DNA of 64,000 nt from Nesterenkonia sp. E16_10 (lineage in GTDB: Bacteria; Actinomycetota; Actinomycetes; Actinomycetales; Micrococcaceae): the NCBI RefSeq assembly GCF_017347085.1, contig NZ_JADPSA010000022.1, forward strand, positions 124,001-188,000, written 5' to 3'. The notes beneath the pieces were generated by a model. It ran no database searches. It had not been told where the DNA came from and saw nothing but the letters and a program-made list of their open reading frames with translations. Each line of letters begins with the position of its first letter. Position 1 is the stretch's first letter. Position numbers and translations under genes: made by a program. Of the stretch, positions 51,635-60,681 are shown one piece after another.

Positions 51635-53002
51635 TCAGTCGAGCTGTCTGGCGGTGGTGTCGGGAGCCAGCCTGAGCATCAGCAGCACCGCCAGCACCAC
51701 GCCGATCAAGCAGATCCCGAAGGCTCCGGCCAGACCGAAGGTCGGCTCCATCCAGGCGATGAAGAGCAGCGGGCCCAGTCCGGCGCCGATCCGCGAGATG
51801 GTCGAGGCCCAGCCGAAGCCGGATCCGCGCAGCTCCGTGGGGTAGAGCTCCGAGACGTAGGTATAGAGCACCGGGATCGCGATCTGAATCACCATGCCGA
51901 AGCCCAGCAGCAGGATCAGCACCGCCGTGGGCAGGTGCATGCTCAGTCCGAGAATCACCAGCATCGCGGTGGCCAGCGGCGCGGAGATCGCCAGCAGCAC
52001 CCGGCGTCCGGTGATCTCGACCAGCACCGTGGAGATCACCACCCCGATGAGGCCGACGGCGGCCATTCCTGCCGTGCGGATGAATGCCTGGTCCTGTTCA
52101 TACCCCGCCTCGATGAGCAGCGTGGGCATCCACTGGATCGCGATGTAGTAGACGGTCATGATGGCCAGGAAGAGCACCCAGGAGACGGTGGTGACTCGCC
52201 AGCCATGCGCCCAGACGAGCCTCAGCTGCTCCCCCACCGCACGGAAGCTCAGCTTCGCCGGGGCCTGGGTGGTCTGAAGGCTGTACGCCCGGACCGGAGC
52301 CCCGGTGCGGGCGACCATGGAGTCGATGACCTTGCGCGCCTCTTCCATCTGCCCCTGGCGCATCAGATACATCGGGGACTCAGGCACGAAGAGTCGCACC
52401 GCGAAGACCAGCAGCGCGGGCAGGATCATCGCCAGCAGGGGCAGTCGCCAATCACCCCAGGTGCCCACCAGCCAGGCCGAGACGAATCCGGCCAGGGCCG
52501 CCCCGATGGGCCACCAGCCGTCCATGGCGGTGAGCACCCGCCCGCGCTGTTTGGCCGGGGTGAACTCACCCACCAGGGCGTAGTCCACCGGGATGCAGCC
52601 GCCGAGGCCGACGCCGGCCAGGAAGCGGAAGAGCACGAACCATTCCAGGCTTCCGGTCATGGCACCGGCCACGGTGAACAGCGAGAAGATCAGCAGCGTC
52701 CAGGCGAACGCCTTCTTGCGTCCGATCCGGTCAGCGATCGTGCCCCACATGACCGCACCCACCGCCATGCCCATCAGGTTTGCGGTGCCGATCCATGCCG
52801 CATCCGAGGCGGTGAGGTTCCACTCCTCGGAGAGCAGCGGGATCAGGATGCCGTTGAGCGAGACGTCCCAGGCGTCGAACATGAAGCCGAGCCCGCCGAT
52901 GAGGAAGATCCGGCCCTGGGTGTTCCATCGCCAGGGCAGGCCCTGGAGGACCGACTCACCGGTGGGCAGCGCCGTGGAGGAGCTCGCAGTGTTCTGATGC
53001 AC
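51635..53002 (-). CDS. MFS transporter (sugar/metabolite porter type)
   Basis: 455 residues with 12 helices. MFS signatures: MWGTIADRIGRKKAF after helix 2, RFLAGVGLGGCIPVDYALVGEF in helix 4, PESPMYLMRQGQMEEARKVI in the central loop and YVSELYPTELRGSGFGWAS in the second half. FDAWD in helix 1 recalls metabolite:H+ symporters for organic or aromatic acids. The GTG start lacks a strong ribosome binding site. Substrate cannot be assigned. Confidence 0.85.
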   Translation of the reverse strand: MHQNTASSSTALPTGESVLQGLPWRWNTQGRIFLIGGLGFMFDAWDVSLNGILIPLLSEEWNLTASDAAWIGTANLMGMAVGAVMWGTIADRIGRKKAFAWTLLIFSLFTVAGAMTGSLEWFVLFRFLAGVGLGGCIPVDYALVGEFTPAKQRGRVLTAMDGWWPIGAALAGFVSAWLVGTWGDWRLPLLAMILPALLVFAVRLFVPESPMYLMRQGQMEEARKVIDSMVARTGAPVRAYSLQTTQAPAKLSFRAVGEQLRLVWAHGWRVTTVSWVLFLAIMTVYYIAIQWMPTLLIEAGYEQDQAFIRTAGMAAVGLIGVVISTVLVEITGRRVLLAISAPLATAMLVILGLSMHLPTAVLILLLGFGMVIQIAIPVLYTYVSELYPTELRGSGFGWASTISRIGAGLGPLLFIAWMEPTFGLAGAFGICLIGVVLAVLLMLRLAPDTTARQLD

Positions 53003-53032
53003 GAAGAGAGTGTAAGCCCGCGGGAGCCGGAA

Positions 53033-54475
53033 CTACTCCCAGATGACCTCCAGCTCCTCGGCGGTCATGTCCACCATGGGGCTCCCCAGCGTGCCCGGAT
53101 CCCCGAAGTACAGCTCGTAGAGGCTGGTCACGCCGTCCTCTTCGGCTTCGTATTCCACATCGACGCGGCCGCTGAAGTACTCGGCGCCGACCAGGGTCGG
53201 GGTGCTGTAGCTGGGCTCCGGGGTCAGTCGCTGAAGCTCCTGGTCGGTCTCTGCCGGCAGTGACCGTGAAATGCTGCCTTCGATCACGGTGGCTCCCGAG
53301 GCGTCTTCGGGCATGTCCAGGCCGCAGCCGGCTTCCAGGTCCGTGGAGGCCACGCATTCCTCGACCTCGCTGAGGATCAGCTCGCGCCAGGTCTCGGTGG
53401 CCTCCTCGGTGAGTCCGACGTCGAGCGTGCTGGCACTGGCGTAGCTCTCGGTCACCTCGACCAGGCCGTCGCCGTCGATGGTGAAGTTCTCGTCGTCGAT
53501 GGCGATCTCGTACATCAGCCCGAGGAAGACGGTGGCCTCGGAGCCGGAGACGGGCTCGCCGTTGACCGTGGTCTCCAGGTCACCCAGGTCTGGCTGCATC
53601 AGCGTCGCGGCGCCGTCGATCTCCCAGGCGTCGGTGTCGTTGTTCTGGTAGGTGTAGATCCGCTTGGTCACACCGGTGTCCCCGAGGGAGTAGCTGACCT
53701 GGACCTGGTGGGAGAACGAGAGGTCTTCGGTCATCTCCTCCTCGGTGACCTCGACCTCGGTGATCGGCGCCAGCTCCAGCGAGGCCGCGAGCACCTCCTC
53801 GGTGAGGTAGGTCGTGTCTCCGGCGTCGTAGACCAGTGAACGTGCGGCTTCCGCGTCGCCCTCGGCGAGCGCGGTGAAGTAGGACTCGACCGCTGAGAAG
53901 GGGGTCTCGGCATCGGCCTCGACGCTCCCGGAGTCTCCCGACTCATCGGCGGCCTCGGTGTCACTGGCCGCCTCGGCGTCGCCGGTCTGATCCTCGGCCT
54001 CGGCGGACCCGCCGCCGGTGAGCATCATGACCAGGGCGATGATTACGCCCACCACGACGACGCCGGACGCGATGAGCGCGATCAGCAGGCCCTTGCCGGG
54101 ACCCTTGCCTCCACCGCTGGGCCCACCCGGACCCTGCGGGTACATCGGGCCCCCGGGACCCTCGGGGTAGCTGGGCCCACCGGGACCGTGCGGGCCCTGA
54201 GGGTATCCGGGGCCGCCGGGAGACTGCGGGTAAGCCGATTCGCCGTAACCACCCTCGCCGTAGCTCGGCTGGCCCTGCTGGCCCTGCTGGCCATAACCCT
54301 GGCCGTACCCGGGCTGGCCGTGCTGGCCATAGCCCTGCTCGAATCCGGGCTGGCCCTGCTGGCCGTACCCGTGCTGGCCGGGTCCCGCCTGGCCGTCGGC
54401 CGGATGGTCTCCGCCTGGCGGCGTGAAGCGATCCCGCTCTGGTTCCCGGCCAGAGTTCGGCTGCTGATCTGTCAT
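53033..54475 (-). CDS. Single-span membrane protein with Gly/Gln/Tyr-rich cytosolic tail
   Basis: 480 residues. Residues 1-125 are Gly/Gln/Tyr/Pro-rich repeats (GYGQ, GQPG, PGGPSYPEG units). One helix follows (GLLIALIASGVVVVGVIIALVMML), then an acidic linker and a ~290-residue extracytoplasmic region of two or three alpha+beta domains, the first opening with AVESYFTALAEGDAEAARSLV like the small DUF4878-type lipid- or ligand-binding fold. Two Cys are in ECVASTDLEAGCG. Role unknown. Confidence 0.7.
   Translation of the reverse strand: MTDQQPNSGREPERDRFTPPGGDHPADGQAGPGQHGYGQQGQPGFEQGYGQHGQPGYGQGYGQQGQQGQPSYGEGGYGESAYPQSPGGPGYPQGPHGPGGPSYPEGPGGPMYPQGPGGPSGGGKGPGKGLLIALIASGVVVVGVIIALVMMLTGGGSAEAEDQTGDAEAASDTEAADESGDSGSVEADAETPFSAVESYFTALAEGDAEAARSLVYDAGDTTYLTEEVLAASLELAPITEVEVTEEEMTEDLSFSHQVQVSYSLGDTGVTKRIYTYQNNDTDAWEIDGAATLMQPDLGDLETTVNGEPVSGSEATVFLGLMYEIAIDDENFTIDGDGLVEVTESYASASTLDVGLTEEATETWRELILSEVEECVASTDLEAGCGLDMPEDASGATVIEGSISRSLPAETDQELQRLTPEPSYSTPTLVGAEYFSGRVDVEYEAEEDGVTSLYELYFGDPGTLGSPMVDMTAEELEVIWE
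54090..54420. repeat. Low-complexity repeats encoding GYGQ/GQPG and GGP units
   Basis: Tandem short units such as GGCTGGCCCTGCTGGCC and GGCCCACCGGGACC recur within the membrane protein's first 125 codons. Imperfect, in frame, and likely variable in length. Confidence 0.7.
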
Positions 54476-54653
54476 GGTGCGCCCCTTGATGGTGCCAGCG
54501 AGAGCTGGTCATAGCTGGTTCTGTACGCCGATGCCCCCCGGGCCCGGTCGGCGAGACACGGCGTCTGATGGACGCGCGCATCGCAAATCTCACAGTATCG
54601 TCAGAAATTCCAGAAACAGCGTTGAAGCGCCAATAAATTTACCTAGATTTCGT

Positions 54654-54679
54654 GGAAAAACCCTGATCAATCGAGGGTT
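54654..54679 (-). terminator. Terminator overlapping the end of the 54.7 kb gene
   Basis: On the minus strand AACCCT and AGGGTT form a stem around a 9-base loop, followed by TTTTTCC. It begins just inside the coding end. Confidence 0.65.
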
Positions 54680-55296
54680 CCGGCGCGGCAGCCCCGGGCG
54701 GCGCTCTCCAGCTCCTCCGCGGTGCGCAGAAGCTGGTCTGCGCGCTCGGTGAGCCGCTGAGCGGATTCGGGACTGTGCCGCTCGGAGCCCCCCGCCCAGA
54801 GCGCCTGACCGCGGGCGATCACTCGGCAGAATGCCCCGGCCCGGTCGAAGGCCGAATCGATGTCGCCGCGGTACATGCCGGCCAGCACCAGATCGGCCAG
54901 CCGGTCCATCTCCTGTGCTGTGGGCGGCTCGGCCACCCCAGCGATCGCGTGCGGCGCGGAGTCGGTCTTACCCAGCTGGTAGTACTCGCTCATCCGCTGC
55001 GGGTCCTTGTTCACCGCAGCTCGGATCGCGTAGATCCTCCAGAGGCCACCGGCCAGCGAGTGCGCCGGGGAATCGGACCAGAGCTCGGCGATCGCTTCGA
55101 TGCCCTCGGTCTCGGCCAGCCGGATGAAGCGCTCGGTCACCTCGGGATCATCGGAATCGCGACCGTGGAAGACCAGCGCGTGCGCGGTGTCGTGGGCCGC
55201 CTGGGAGATGATGGCAGGATCCGCGCCGCCTTCTCGCTGATCGAAGGCTGCCGGCTCGGTGTAGCGCGGCCGGCGGTGGCGGGGCTGGCTGGTCAT
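54667..55296 (-). CDS. Conserved-looking hypothetical helical protein
   Basis: 209 residues from an ATG with AAGGAGG upstream. Almost wholly alpha-helical: ISQAAHDTAHALVFHG, VTERFIRLAETEGIEAIAELW, then GGLWRIYAIRAAV and a C-terminal coil TERADQLLRTAEELES. No family or motif recognised. Divergent from tRNA-Lys, whose start is about 130 bases away. Codon bias and ribosome binding site make it a confident gene of unknown function. Confidence 0.7.
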   Translation of the reverse strand: MTSQPRHRRPRYTEPAAFDQREGGADPAIISQAAHDTAHALVFHGRDSDDPEVTERFIRLAETEGIEAIAELWSDSPAHSLAGGLWRIYAIRAAVNKDPQRMSEYYQLGKTDSAPHAIAGVAEPPTAQEMDRLADLVLAGMYRGDIDSAFDRAGAFCRVIARGQALWAGGSERHSPESAQRLTERADQLLRTAEELESAARGCRAGTLD

Positions 55297-55422
55297 CGCG
55301 TCCTCCTTGGAGAGATTCGCTGCGGTCCGTGGGCCGCTGAACTGCCGGTCCACATCGTGTCCGTCATTATGCCGCAGGCCCCGGCGGCGATACCATAGGG
55401 GAGGTCTTCAGCGGCTCCACAG

Positions 55423-55495
55423 GGGCCTTTAGCTCAGTTGGTAGAGCATCGGACTTTTAATCCGCTGGTCGCGGGTTCGAGTCCCGCAGGGCCCA
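55423..55495 (+). tRNA. tRNA-Lys (TTT)
   Basis: 73 bases. Acceptor GGGCCTT pairs with AGGGCCC, the D-arm has AGCTCAGTTGGTAGAGC, the anticodon loop CTTTTAA gives TTT, and the T-arm is CGGGTTCGAGTCCCG. CCA is encoded at 55496-55498, unlike the three tRNAs of the 25 kb operon. Confidence 0.96.
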
Positions 55496-55516
55496 CCATA
55501 GTCCTCCGTTGGAGAC

Positions 55517-55559
55517 AGATATACCCAGGTCAGCGCTCAGCGTAGACCTGGGTATATCT
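55517..55559 (+). terminator. Terminator downstream of tRNA-Lys
   Basis: AGATATACCCAGGTC and GACCTGGGTATATCT form a perfect 15-base stem with a 13-base loop about 20 bases after the tRNA. Confidence 0.8.
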
Positions 55560-55597
55560 CTTGGAGGCTCGGATTCAGAGCTGGTCCTGGCGCTCGG

Positions 55598-55627
55598 TTG
55601 ACCGCATGCGGGGACAGGGAGCACACT
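55598..55627 (+). promoter_or_regulatory. Weak candidate promoter before the structured element
   Basis: TTGACC (55598-55603) and CACACT (55622-55627) are 18 bases apart. The -35 is good and the -10 poor. Initiation would fall at the left arm of the 55629-55721 inverted repeat. Confidence 0.25.
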
Positions 55628-55628
55628 G

Positions 55629-55721
55629 GAGGTGTGCCGGGCCGCGGTAACCCCCGGGCTCCATTATTGAGCCGCTTCGAGCGGCCCCGCGCCGTGAGGC
55701 GTTCCCGGCCCGGCACACCTC
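55629..55721 (+). ncRNA. Candidate structured RNA (93 bases) closed by a 16-base helix
   Basis: GAGGTGTGCCGGGCCG (55629-55644) and its exact complement CGGCCCGGCACACCTC (55706-55721) enclose 61 bases with at least two further hairpins: GGCTC/GAGCC with loop CATTATT, and GCCGC/GCGGC around TTCGA. The whole folds as a multibranched structure. It resembles no RNA family I know (not SRP RNA, 6S, 6C or tmRNA). It could be an sRNA, a 5' leader of the phosphate genes, an extended terminator or a palindromic mobile repeat. Strand is a guess. Confidence 0.4.
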
Positions 55722-55862
55722 TACTCTCTTGAGACCGCGCACTCGGGAGATCCCCTCTTGCCCTCACGGCGAACCTTTTCAGGCCGGGCGGCCGAGTTCA
55801 TCTTCGCGCTATACACTCATGGCCGACACGTCGTCACTCGTTCACCTGGGGAAATTCACCGC

Positions 55863-56480
55863 ATGATCGCACGCAGAGGCCAGCGCAAGCCTGAAGCCAC
55901 AGACCTTCTGGCGAGCATCGCCCGTGAGGTGCGTGCCGGGGTACAGCTGATCTCCCAGCTGCTGGGCAGCCCGAACGAGGACCGTGCCGTGCTGCGCGAA
56001 CAGCTGCTCGGCCTGGAGGGCCGGGCAGTGGACCTGCACTTCAACCTGATGACCCATATTCGCAGCGTCTTCCTGACTCCGCTGCCCAGGCACGACATCT
56101 ACGCGCTCTCCCAGCAGCTGAACCGGACCATGGAGCACGTGGTCGCAGCCGGTGATCTCATCCTGGCCCGACCGCGCCTGAGCCTGCCCAGTCAGAGCGC
56201 CGACCAGCTGGAGACGCTGAGCCGTCAGCTGGACCTCACGGTGGCCGCGATGTCGCGGCTCGAGGACTTCGACCTGCTCGAGGACTACTGGATCCAGATG
56301 CAGCGTCTGACCAAACAGGCGAATCGAACCCACCGGGCGTGGATGACCAGCACCGACAATGCGTTTCAGCCGAACATCGCGCTGCAGCAGGCGCAGATCG
56401 CGGATGCGCTGCTCGCCGCGATCGACGACCAGCGAGCCGTCGCGGTCACCGCCGGCTCCATCATCGTGCGCGAGTCCTGA
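55863..56480 (+). CDS. DUF47/PhoU-like phosphate transport accessory protein
   Basis: 205 residues, all helical, in the pattern of DUF47 proteins that accompany Pit carriers: LLASIAREVRAGVQLISQLLG, LEGRAVDLHFNLMTHIRSVFLTPLPRHDIYALSQQLN, and VAAMSRLEDFDLLEDYW. The TPLPRHDIY block is the DUF47 hallmark (TPxDRxDI). It begins at 55863 with GGGGA upstream; an ATG at 55758 would add 35 residues. The pit gene follows after 9 bases. Confidence 0.87.
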   Translation: MIARRGQRKPEATDLLASIAREVRAGVQLISQLLGSPNEDRAVLREQLLGLEGRAVDLHFNLMTHIRSVFLTPLPRHDIYALSQQLNRTMEHVVAAGDLILARPRLSLPSQSADQLETLSRQLDLTVAAMSRLEDFDLLEDYWIQMQRLTKQANRTHRAWMTSTDNAFQPNIALQQAQIADALLAAIDDQRAVAVTAGSIIVRES

Positions 56481-56489
56481 GGCACCCTC

Positions 56490-57506
56490 GTGGAGATGAT
56501 TCTGCTCGGGCTCATCTGCCTGACGCTGGTTCCCAATGCATTCATCGCTGGACTCCACGACGTACCCAACGCCATCGCCATTCCGGTGCGCACCAGAGCA
56601 CTGACACCTCGGGCGGCCACACGACTGGCGGCGGGGTTCAACACGCTCGGCGTGCTGCTGGCCCTGCCCCTGGGAATCTACCTCTACACCTGGTTCGAGT
56701 TCCCGCAGATGGAGCCGCAGCTGCTGCTCGCCGTCGTCTTCTCAGCGGCCCTGGCGCTGCTGGGCTGGAACCTCTTCACCTACCTGCGCGGGATGCCTAC
56801 CTCGACCACTCACGCCCTGCTGGCGGGCTTCCTCGGCGGCACCCTGGCCGCCGCCGCCGTCGCGGATCTCGACTTTGAACAAGTCCTTGCGATGCCCTGG
56901 GCCGGAGCGGCGCTGACGCTGCTGCTCTCTCCGCTGGCGGCCTTCGGGCTCGCCTACCTGCTGGTGTTTGTGGCCGTGCGCTTCGCGCGCGGCGAGGACC
57001 CGGATGCGGTCAACACGGCCTCGCGGATGACTCAATCGGTGAGTGTGGGCGTGACTTCCCTGGGCACCGGGCTGCAGCAGGGACAGCGGTTCTCCTTCGT
57101 GCTGCTCACCGCCCTGGTCGCGGCAGAGGTCGATGATGCACAGATGTGGCTGCCCTACGCCTATCTCGGCTTCGCCCTGGTGATCGGCATGGGCTGCCTC
57201 AACGGCGGCTGGCGGATCGGGCACACGCTGGGTCACCGCCTGGTGGAGATAGATCCGCTGCGCGGAATGGTGGCGACCACGTCCACCTCGGCGCTGCTGT
57301 TCATCGGATCGCTCGGCTTCGCGCTCCCGCTGTCCACATCGTTGACCGCGGCCTCCACGGTGATCGGGGCCGGGTCGAACCAGCGCTTCACCACCGTGCA
57401 CTGGCGGCAGTTCCGCCGTATCTGCCGCTACTGGGTGCTGACCCCGATTGCCGCGGGCACTGCCACGGCGGTCTTCACGCTTGCGCTCAGTCCGCTGCTG
57501 GGCTGA
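56490..57506 (+). CDS. Inorganic phosphate transporter, PiT family
   Basis: 338 residues, about nine to ten helices. The duplicated Pit signature is seen as FIAGLHDVPNAIAIPVRTRALTPRAA and FTYLRGMPTSTTHALLAGFLGG in the first half. In the second half the expected GxNDxQ segment appears as TAASTVIGAGSNQRFTTVHW. Low-affinity, proton-coupled phosphate (or metal-phosphate) uptake. GTG start, 9 bases after the DUF47 gene. Convergent with the high-affinity pst operon. Confidence 0.9.
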   Translation: MEMILLGLICLTLVPNAFIAGLHDVPNAIAIPVRTRALTPRAATRLAAGFNTLGVLLALPLGIYLYTWFEFPQMEPQLLLAVVFSAALALLGWNLFTYLRGMPTSTTHALLAGFLGGTLAAAAVADLDFEQVLAMPWAGAALTLLLSPLAAFGLAYLLVFVAVRFARGEDPDAVNTASRMTQSVSVGVTSLGTGLQQGQRFSFVLLTALVAAEVDDAQMWLPYAYLGFALVIGMGCLNGGWRIGHTLGHRLVEIDPLRGMVATTSTSALLFIGSLGFALPLSTSLTAASTVIGAGSNQRFTTVHWRQFRRICRYWVLTPIAAGTATAVFTLALSPLLG

Positions 57507-57537
57507 GCCAGGAGCCCCCGGCCGAGGGCGGACCCTC

Positions 57538-57573
57538 CACCGGGGTCAGCCTGTACCGGCCGGCCCCCCGGTG
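57538..57573. terminator. Hairpin between pit and pstB
   Basis: CACCGGGG and CCCCGGTG form an 8-base GC-rich stem with a 20-base GC-rich loop between the two convergent stops. Confidence 0.55.
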
Positions 57574-57574
57574 C

Positions 57575-58354
57575 TCAGCCGAAGCGTCCGGAGACGTAGT
57601 CCTCGGTGGACTTCTCCTGTGGGGTGTTGAAGATCGAGGTGGTGTCGTCGTATTCGATGAGCTTGCCCGGCTTGCCGGTGCCGGCGATGTTGAAGAACGC
57701 GGTCTTCTGCGAGACCCGTGCCGCCTGCTGCATGTTGTGGGTCACGATGATCACGGTGTAGTCCTGCTGCAGCTCACCGATGAGGTCTTCGATGGCGAGC
57801 GTGGAGATCGGGTCCAGTGCCGAGCACGGTTCGTCCATGAGGATGACATCCGGCTTCACCGCGATGGTCCGTGCGATGCACAGTCGCTGCTGCTGCCCAC
57901 CCGAGAGGCCCGAGCCCGGCCGGTCCAGACGATCCTTGACCTCGTTCCAGAGGTTCGCGCTGCGCAGCGAGGTCTCCACGATCTCCTCGGACTGCGACTT
58001 CGAGAGTCGGGCGCCGTTGAGCTTGTAGCCGGCAAGCACGTTCTCTCGGATGGTCATGGTCGGGAACGGGTTCGGCCGCTGGAACACCATGCCGACCTGG
58101 GTGCGCACGGTGACCGGGTCCACGCCGGACTCGTAGATGTCCTCTCCGTCCAGCAGCAGCTGGCCCTTCACCCGGGCGCCCGGGAGAACCTCATGCATCC
58201 GGTTCAGCGAGCGCAGCAGGGTGGTCTTGCCGCAGCCGGAGGGGCCGATGAACGCGGTCACCGCTTGGGCGTCGATGTTCATGTTGACGCCTTCCACCGC
58301 CAGGAAATCGCCGTAATAGACGTTGAGGTCGACGACATCTACTCGCTTAGACAT
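57575..58354 (-). CDS. pstB: Phosphate ABC transporter ATP-binding protein
   Basis: 259 residues. Walker [21 protein letters not shown]-loop [10 protein letters not shown], signature [13 protein letters not shown], Walker [19 protein letters not shown]-loop [14 protein letters not shown] and the C-terminal [10 protein letters not shown]. All are PstB-specific. Fourth gene of pstSCAB, 53 bases after pstA. Confidence 0.97.
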   Translation of the reverse strand: MSKRVDVVDLNVYYGDFLAVEGVNMNIDAQAVTAFIGPSGCGKTTLLRSLNRMHEVLPGARVKGQLLLDGEDIYESGVDPVTVRTQVGMVFQRPNPFPTMTIRENVLAGYKLNGARLSKSQSEEIVETSLRSANLWNEVKDRLDRPGSGLSGGQQQRLCIARTIAVKPDVILMDEPCSALDPISTLAIEDLIGELQQDYTVIIVTHNMQQAARVSQKTAFFNIAGTGKPGKLIEYDDTTSIFNTPQEKSTEDYVSGRFG

Positions 58355-58407
58355 ATCTGATATTCACACTTTCTCTGGAAGAACGATGGGGACCGCGGGA
58401 GCGGCGG

Positions 58408-59616
58408 TCAGCGGCCGGTCTGCTTGGGCGCGAAGAACTTGGCGATGAGCCGCGCGAAGAGGTTCAGCCCCATCACGATCAGGATCAGCACCAGAGCGGC
58501 CGCCCAGGCCCGCTGCTCGGAGGGGTCCGAGAAGTTCGGCGAGGTCGGGTTCTGGAACTGCCGGAAGATGTACACCGGCAGGGCGGTCATCCATCCCTGG
58601 AACAGGTTCCAGTTGGTGTTGACCACGAATCCTGCCGTGACCAGGATCGGTGCGGTCTCACCGATCACCCGGGCGATGGCCAGGGTCACGCCGGAGGCGA
58701 TGCCGGAGATGGCGGTGGGCAGGACCACCTTCAGGATGGTCCGCCATTTGCGCACACCCAGGGCATAGGAGGCCTCGCGGAGCTCGTTGGGCACCACCCG
58801 GAGCATCTCCTCGGTGGTCCGCACCACCACCGGGACCATCAGCACCGAGAGCGCGATGGCCGCGGTGATGCCCAGGGTGGAGCGCTGGGTGGTGAGCAGT
58901 CCGGTCACCCCGCTGAAGACCGAGAGGAACCAGGCCATGGCGGCACCGGCGAAGAGCCCGGCCACGATGGAGGGGATTCCGGTCATCACGTCGACGAAGA
59001 ACGTGATGGCGCGGGAGAGGGGCCCTCCCTTGGCGTACTCCACCAGGTAGATCGAGGTCAGCAGCCCGATCGGCACCGAGATGACGGTGGCGGCCAGGGT
59101 GATCAGCAGCGAGCCGATCAATGCATGGAAGATCCCGCCGAGGACCGGGGTGCCTTCGGTCTGTGAGGCCTCGTCCACCAGTCCGGTGATTCCCTGCATG
59201 TCGGAGCTCAGGAAGCCCGGAGCCATGAGCCCCTGGATGCCGACAGATGCGACCGACCAGATCACCGAGATCAGCGGCATCAGCGCGATGAGGAAGGCGA
59301 GGTAGACCAGGTTGGTCCAGAGCCCGTCGGTGGCGCGTCTGCCGTTCACCTTGGTGCGGGTGAGGAAGTAGCTGCTGAGGATGTAGATCACCGCGGTGAA
59401 GATGAACCAGGTGGCCAGGTTGAACCCGAACAGTGCTGAGAGCGCAGCGCCCAGGACGAGGGACCCGCCGAGCATTGCGATCCACAGCCAGGACGGCAAC
59501 GTGTTCTGGGTCAGGGAGCTGCGTCGCGGCACCCCGTTGCTGCTGGGCTCTGTGAGCCCAGACGCACCTGAGGGGCCCTGGACGGAGGCCGGCGTCGGAG
59601 TGGGGGTCTGTGTCAT
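58408..59616 (-). CDS. pstA: Phosphate ABC transporter permease
   Basis: 402 residues, longer than usual because of a ~60-residue hydrophilic N-terminus and extra N-terminal helices. The PstA permease core is clear: GLLTSIYLVEYAKGGPLSRAITFFVDVMTGIPSIVAGLFAG and the EAA loop NELREASYALGVRKWRTILKVVLPTAISGI. Overlaps pstC by one base (TGATG). Confidence 0.95.
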   Translation of the reverse strand: MTQTPTPTPASVQGPSGASGLTEPSSNGVPRRSSLTQNTLPSWLWIAMLGGSLVLGAALSALFGFNLATWFIFTAVIYILSSYFLTRTKVNGRRATDGLWTNLVYLAFLIALMPLISVIWSVASVGIQGLMAPGFLSSDMQGITGLVDEASQTEGTPVLGGIFHALIGSLLITLAATVISVPIGLLTSIYLVEYAKGGPLSRAITFFVDVMTGIPSIVAGLFAGAAMAWFLSVFSGVTGLLTTQRSTLGITAAIALSVLMVPVVVRTTEEMLRVVPNELREASYALGVRKWRTILKVVLPTAISGIASGVTLAIARVIGETAPILVTAGFVVNTNWNLFQGWMTALPVYIFRQFQNPTSPNFSDPSEQRAWAAALVLILIVMGLNLFARLIAKFFAPKQTGR

Positions 59617-60551
59617 CAGTTGGCTCCCGAGAATTCCTTGTGGCGGCTGACGATCCAGCGCGCTGTCATATTCACCAGCAGCGTGATCAGGAACAACACC
59701 AGGCCGATGGCGATGAGCTGGGCCTGACGTTCCGAGCCCGGCGGAGCTTCGGGGAAGCCCAGAGCGATCTCAGCCGGGATGGTGCTGTTGCCGCTGGAGA
59801 TCAGCGAGGCGGTGAGCATCCCCGGAGAAAGGACCAGGGCCACGGCCATGGTCTCTCCCAGCGCGCGGCCGAGACCGAGCATGATGCCGGAGATGATGCC
59901 GGCGCGGGCGAACGGGAAGACCGACATCTTGATCATCTCCCAGCGGGTCGCACCCAGCGCAAGCGCCGCCTCTTCGTGCAGCTTGGGGGTCTGGATGAAG
60001 ATCTCGCGGCAGACGGAGGTGATGATCGGCAGGATCATGACGCCGAGCACGACGCCGGCGGTGAAGATCGTGCGACCGGTCTGTGAGGGATCTCCGGCGA
60101 ACAGCGGGATGAACCCGAGGTTCTCGTGCAGCCACCCATAGACCGGGATCAGGGCCGGCCCGAGGAAGCTCATGCCCCAGGCCCCATAGACCACCGAGGG
60201 GATCGCGGCCAGGAGGTCGATCACATATCCGATGCCTTTGGAGAACCTGGGCGGAGCGTAGTGCGAGATGTAGAGCGCAACGCCGACCGCGACCGGCGCC
60301 GCCAGGATCAGCGCGATGAACGAGGCGATGAGCGTGCCGATGACCAGCGGGTATGCGTAGTCGAAGAAGGCGGTGAGGATCCAGCCTCCCTGGTCCTCCT
60401 GATAGACCGCATCCCGGGAGTTCACCGTCAGGAACAGTGCCACGAAGGCCAGGGTGAGCAGAATGAGGACGCCGGCGGATACCGTCAGCGCCGAGAAGAC
60501 ACGGTCTCCTGCGACTCCCCTTTTATCGGACTGAGTCAGTGAGCTGGTCAC
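59616..60551 (-). CDS. pstC: Phosphate ABC transporter permease
   Basis: 311 residues, six helices. VALYISHYAPPRFSKGIGYVIDLLAAIPSVVYGAWG, ITSVCREIF and the EAA-like LHEEAALALGATRWEMIKMSVFPFARAGIISG identify PstC. GTG start at 60551 with GAGAGGCAG upstream. Confidence 0.95.
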   Translation of the reverse strand: MTSSLTQSDKRGVAGDRVFSALTVSAGVLILLTLAFVALFLTVNSRDAVYQEDQGGWILTAFFDYAYPLVIGTLIASFIALILAAPVAVGVALYISHYAPPRFSKGIGYVIDLLAAIPSVVYGAWGMSFLGPALIPVYGWLHENLGFIPLFAGDPSQTGRTIFTAGVVLGVMILPIITSVCREIFIQTPKLHEEAALALGATRWEMIKMSVFPFARAGIISGIMLGLGRALGETMAVALVLSPGMLTASLISSGNSTIPAEIALGFPEAPPGSERQAQLIAIGLVLFLITLLVNMTARWIVSRHKEFSGAN

Positions 60552-60592
60552 CTGGTCTGCCTCTCAGATCTGTTGGTTGAAGCGTGATGCAG

Positions 60593-60651
60593 CACGGACG
60601 GACGCCGGGCGGCCGGAGTCTGAACCCCGACCCGACCACCCGACGTCCGTG
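60593..60651 (-). other. Hairpin between pstS and pstC
   Basis: CACGGACG and CGTCCGTG form an 8-base stem enclosing a GC-rich region with further pairing. Such intergenic structures often let the binding protein be made in excess of the permeases. There is no T-run. Confidence 0.4.
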
Positions 60652-60681
60652 TGCTTCATGCGTTGAAGTGACTGATCAGGC

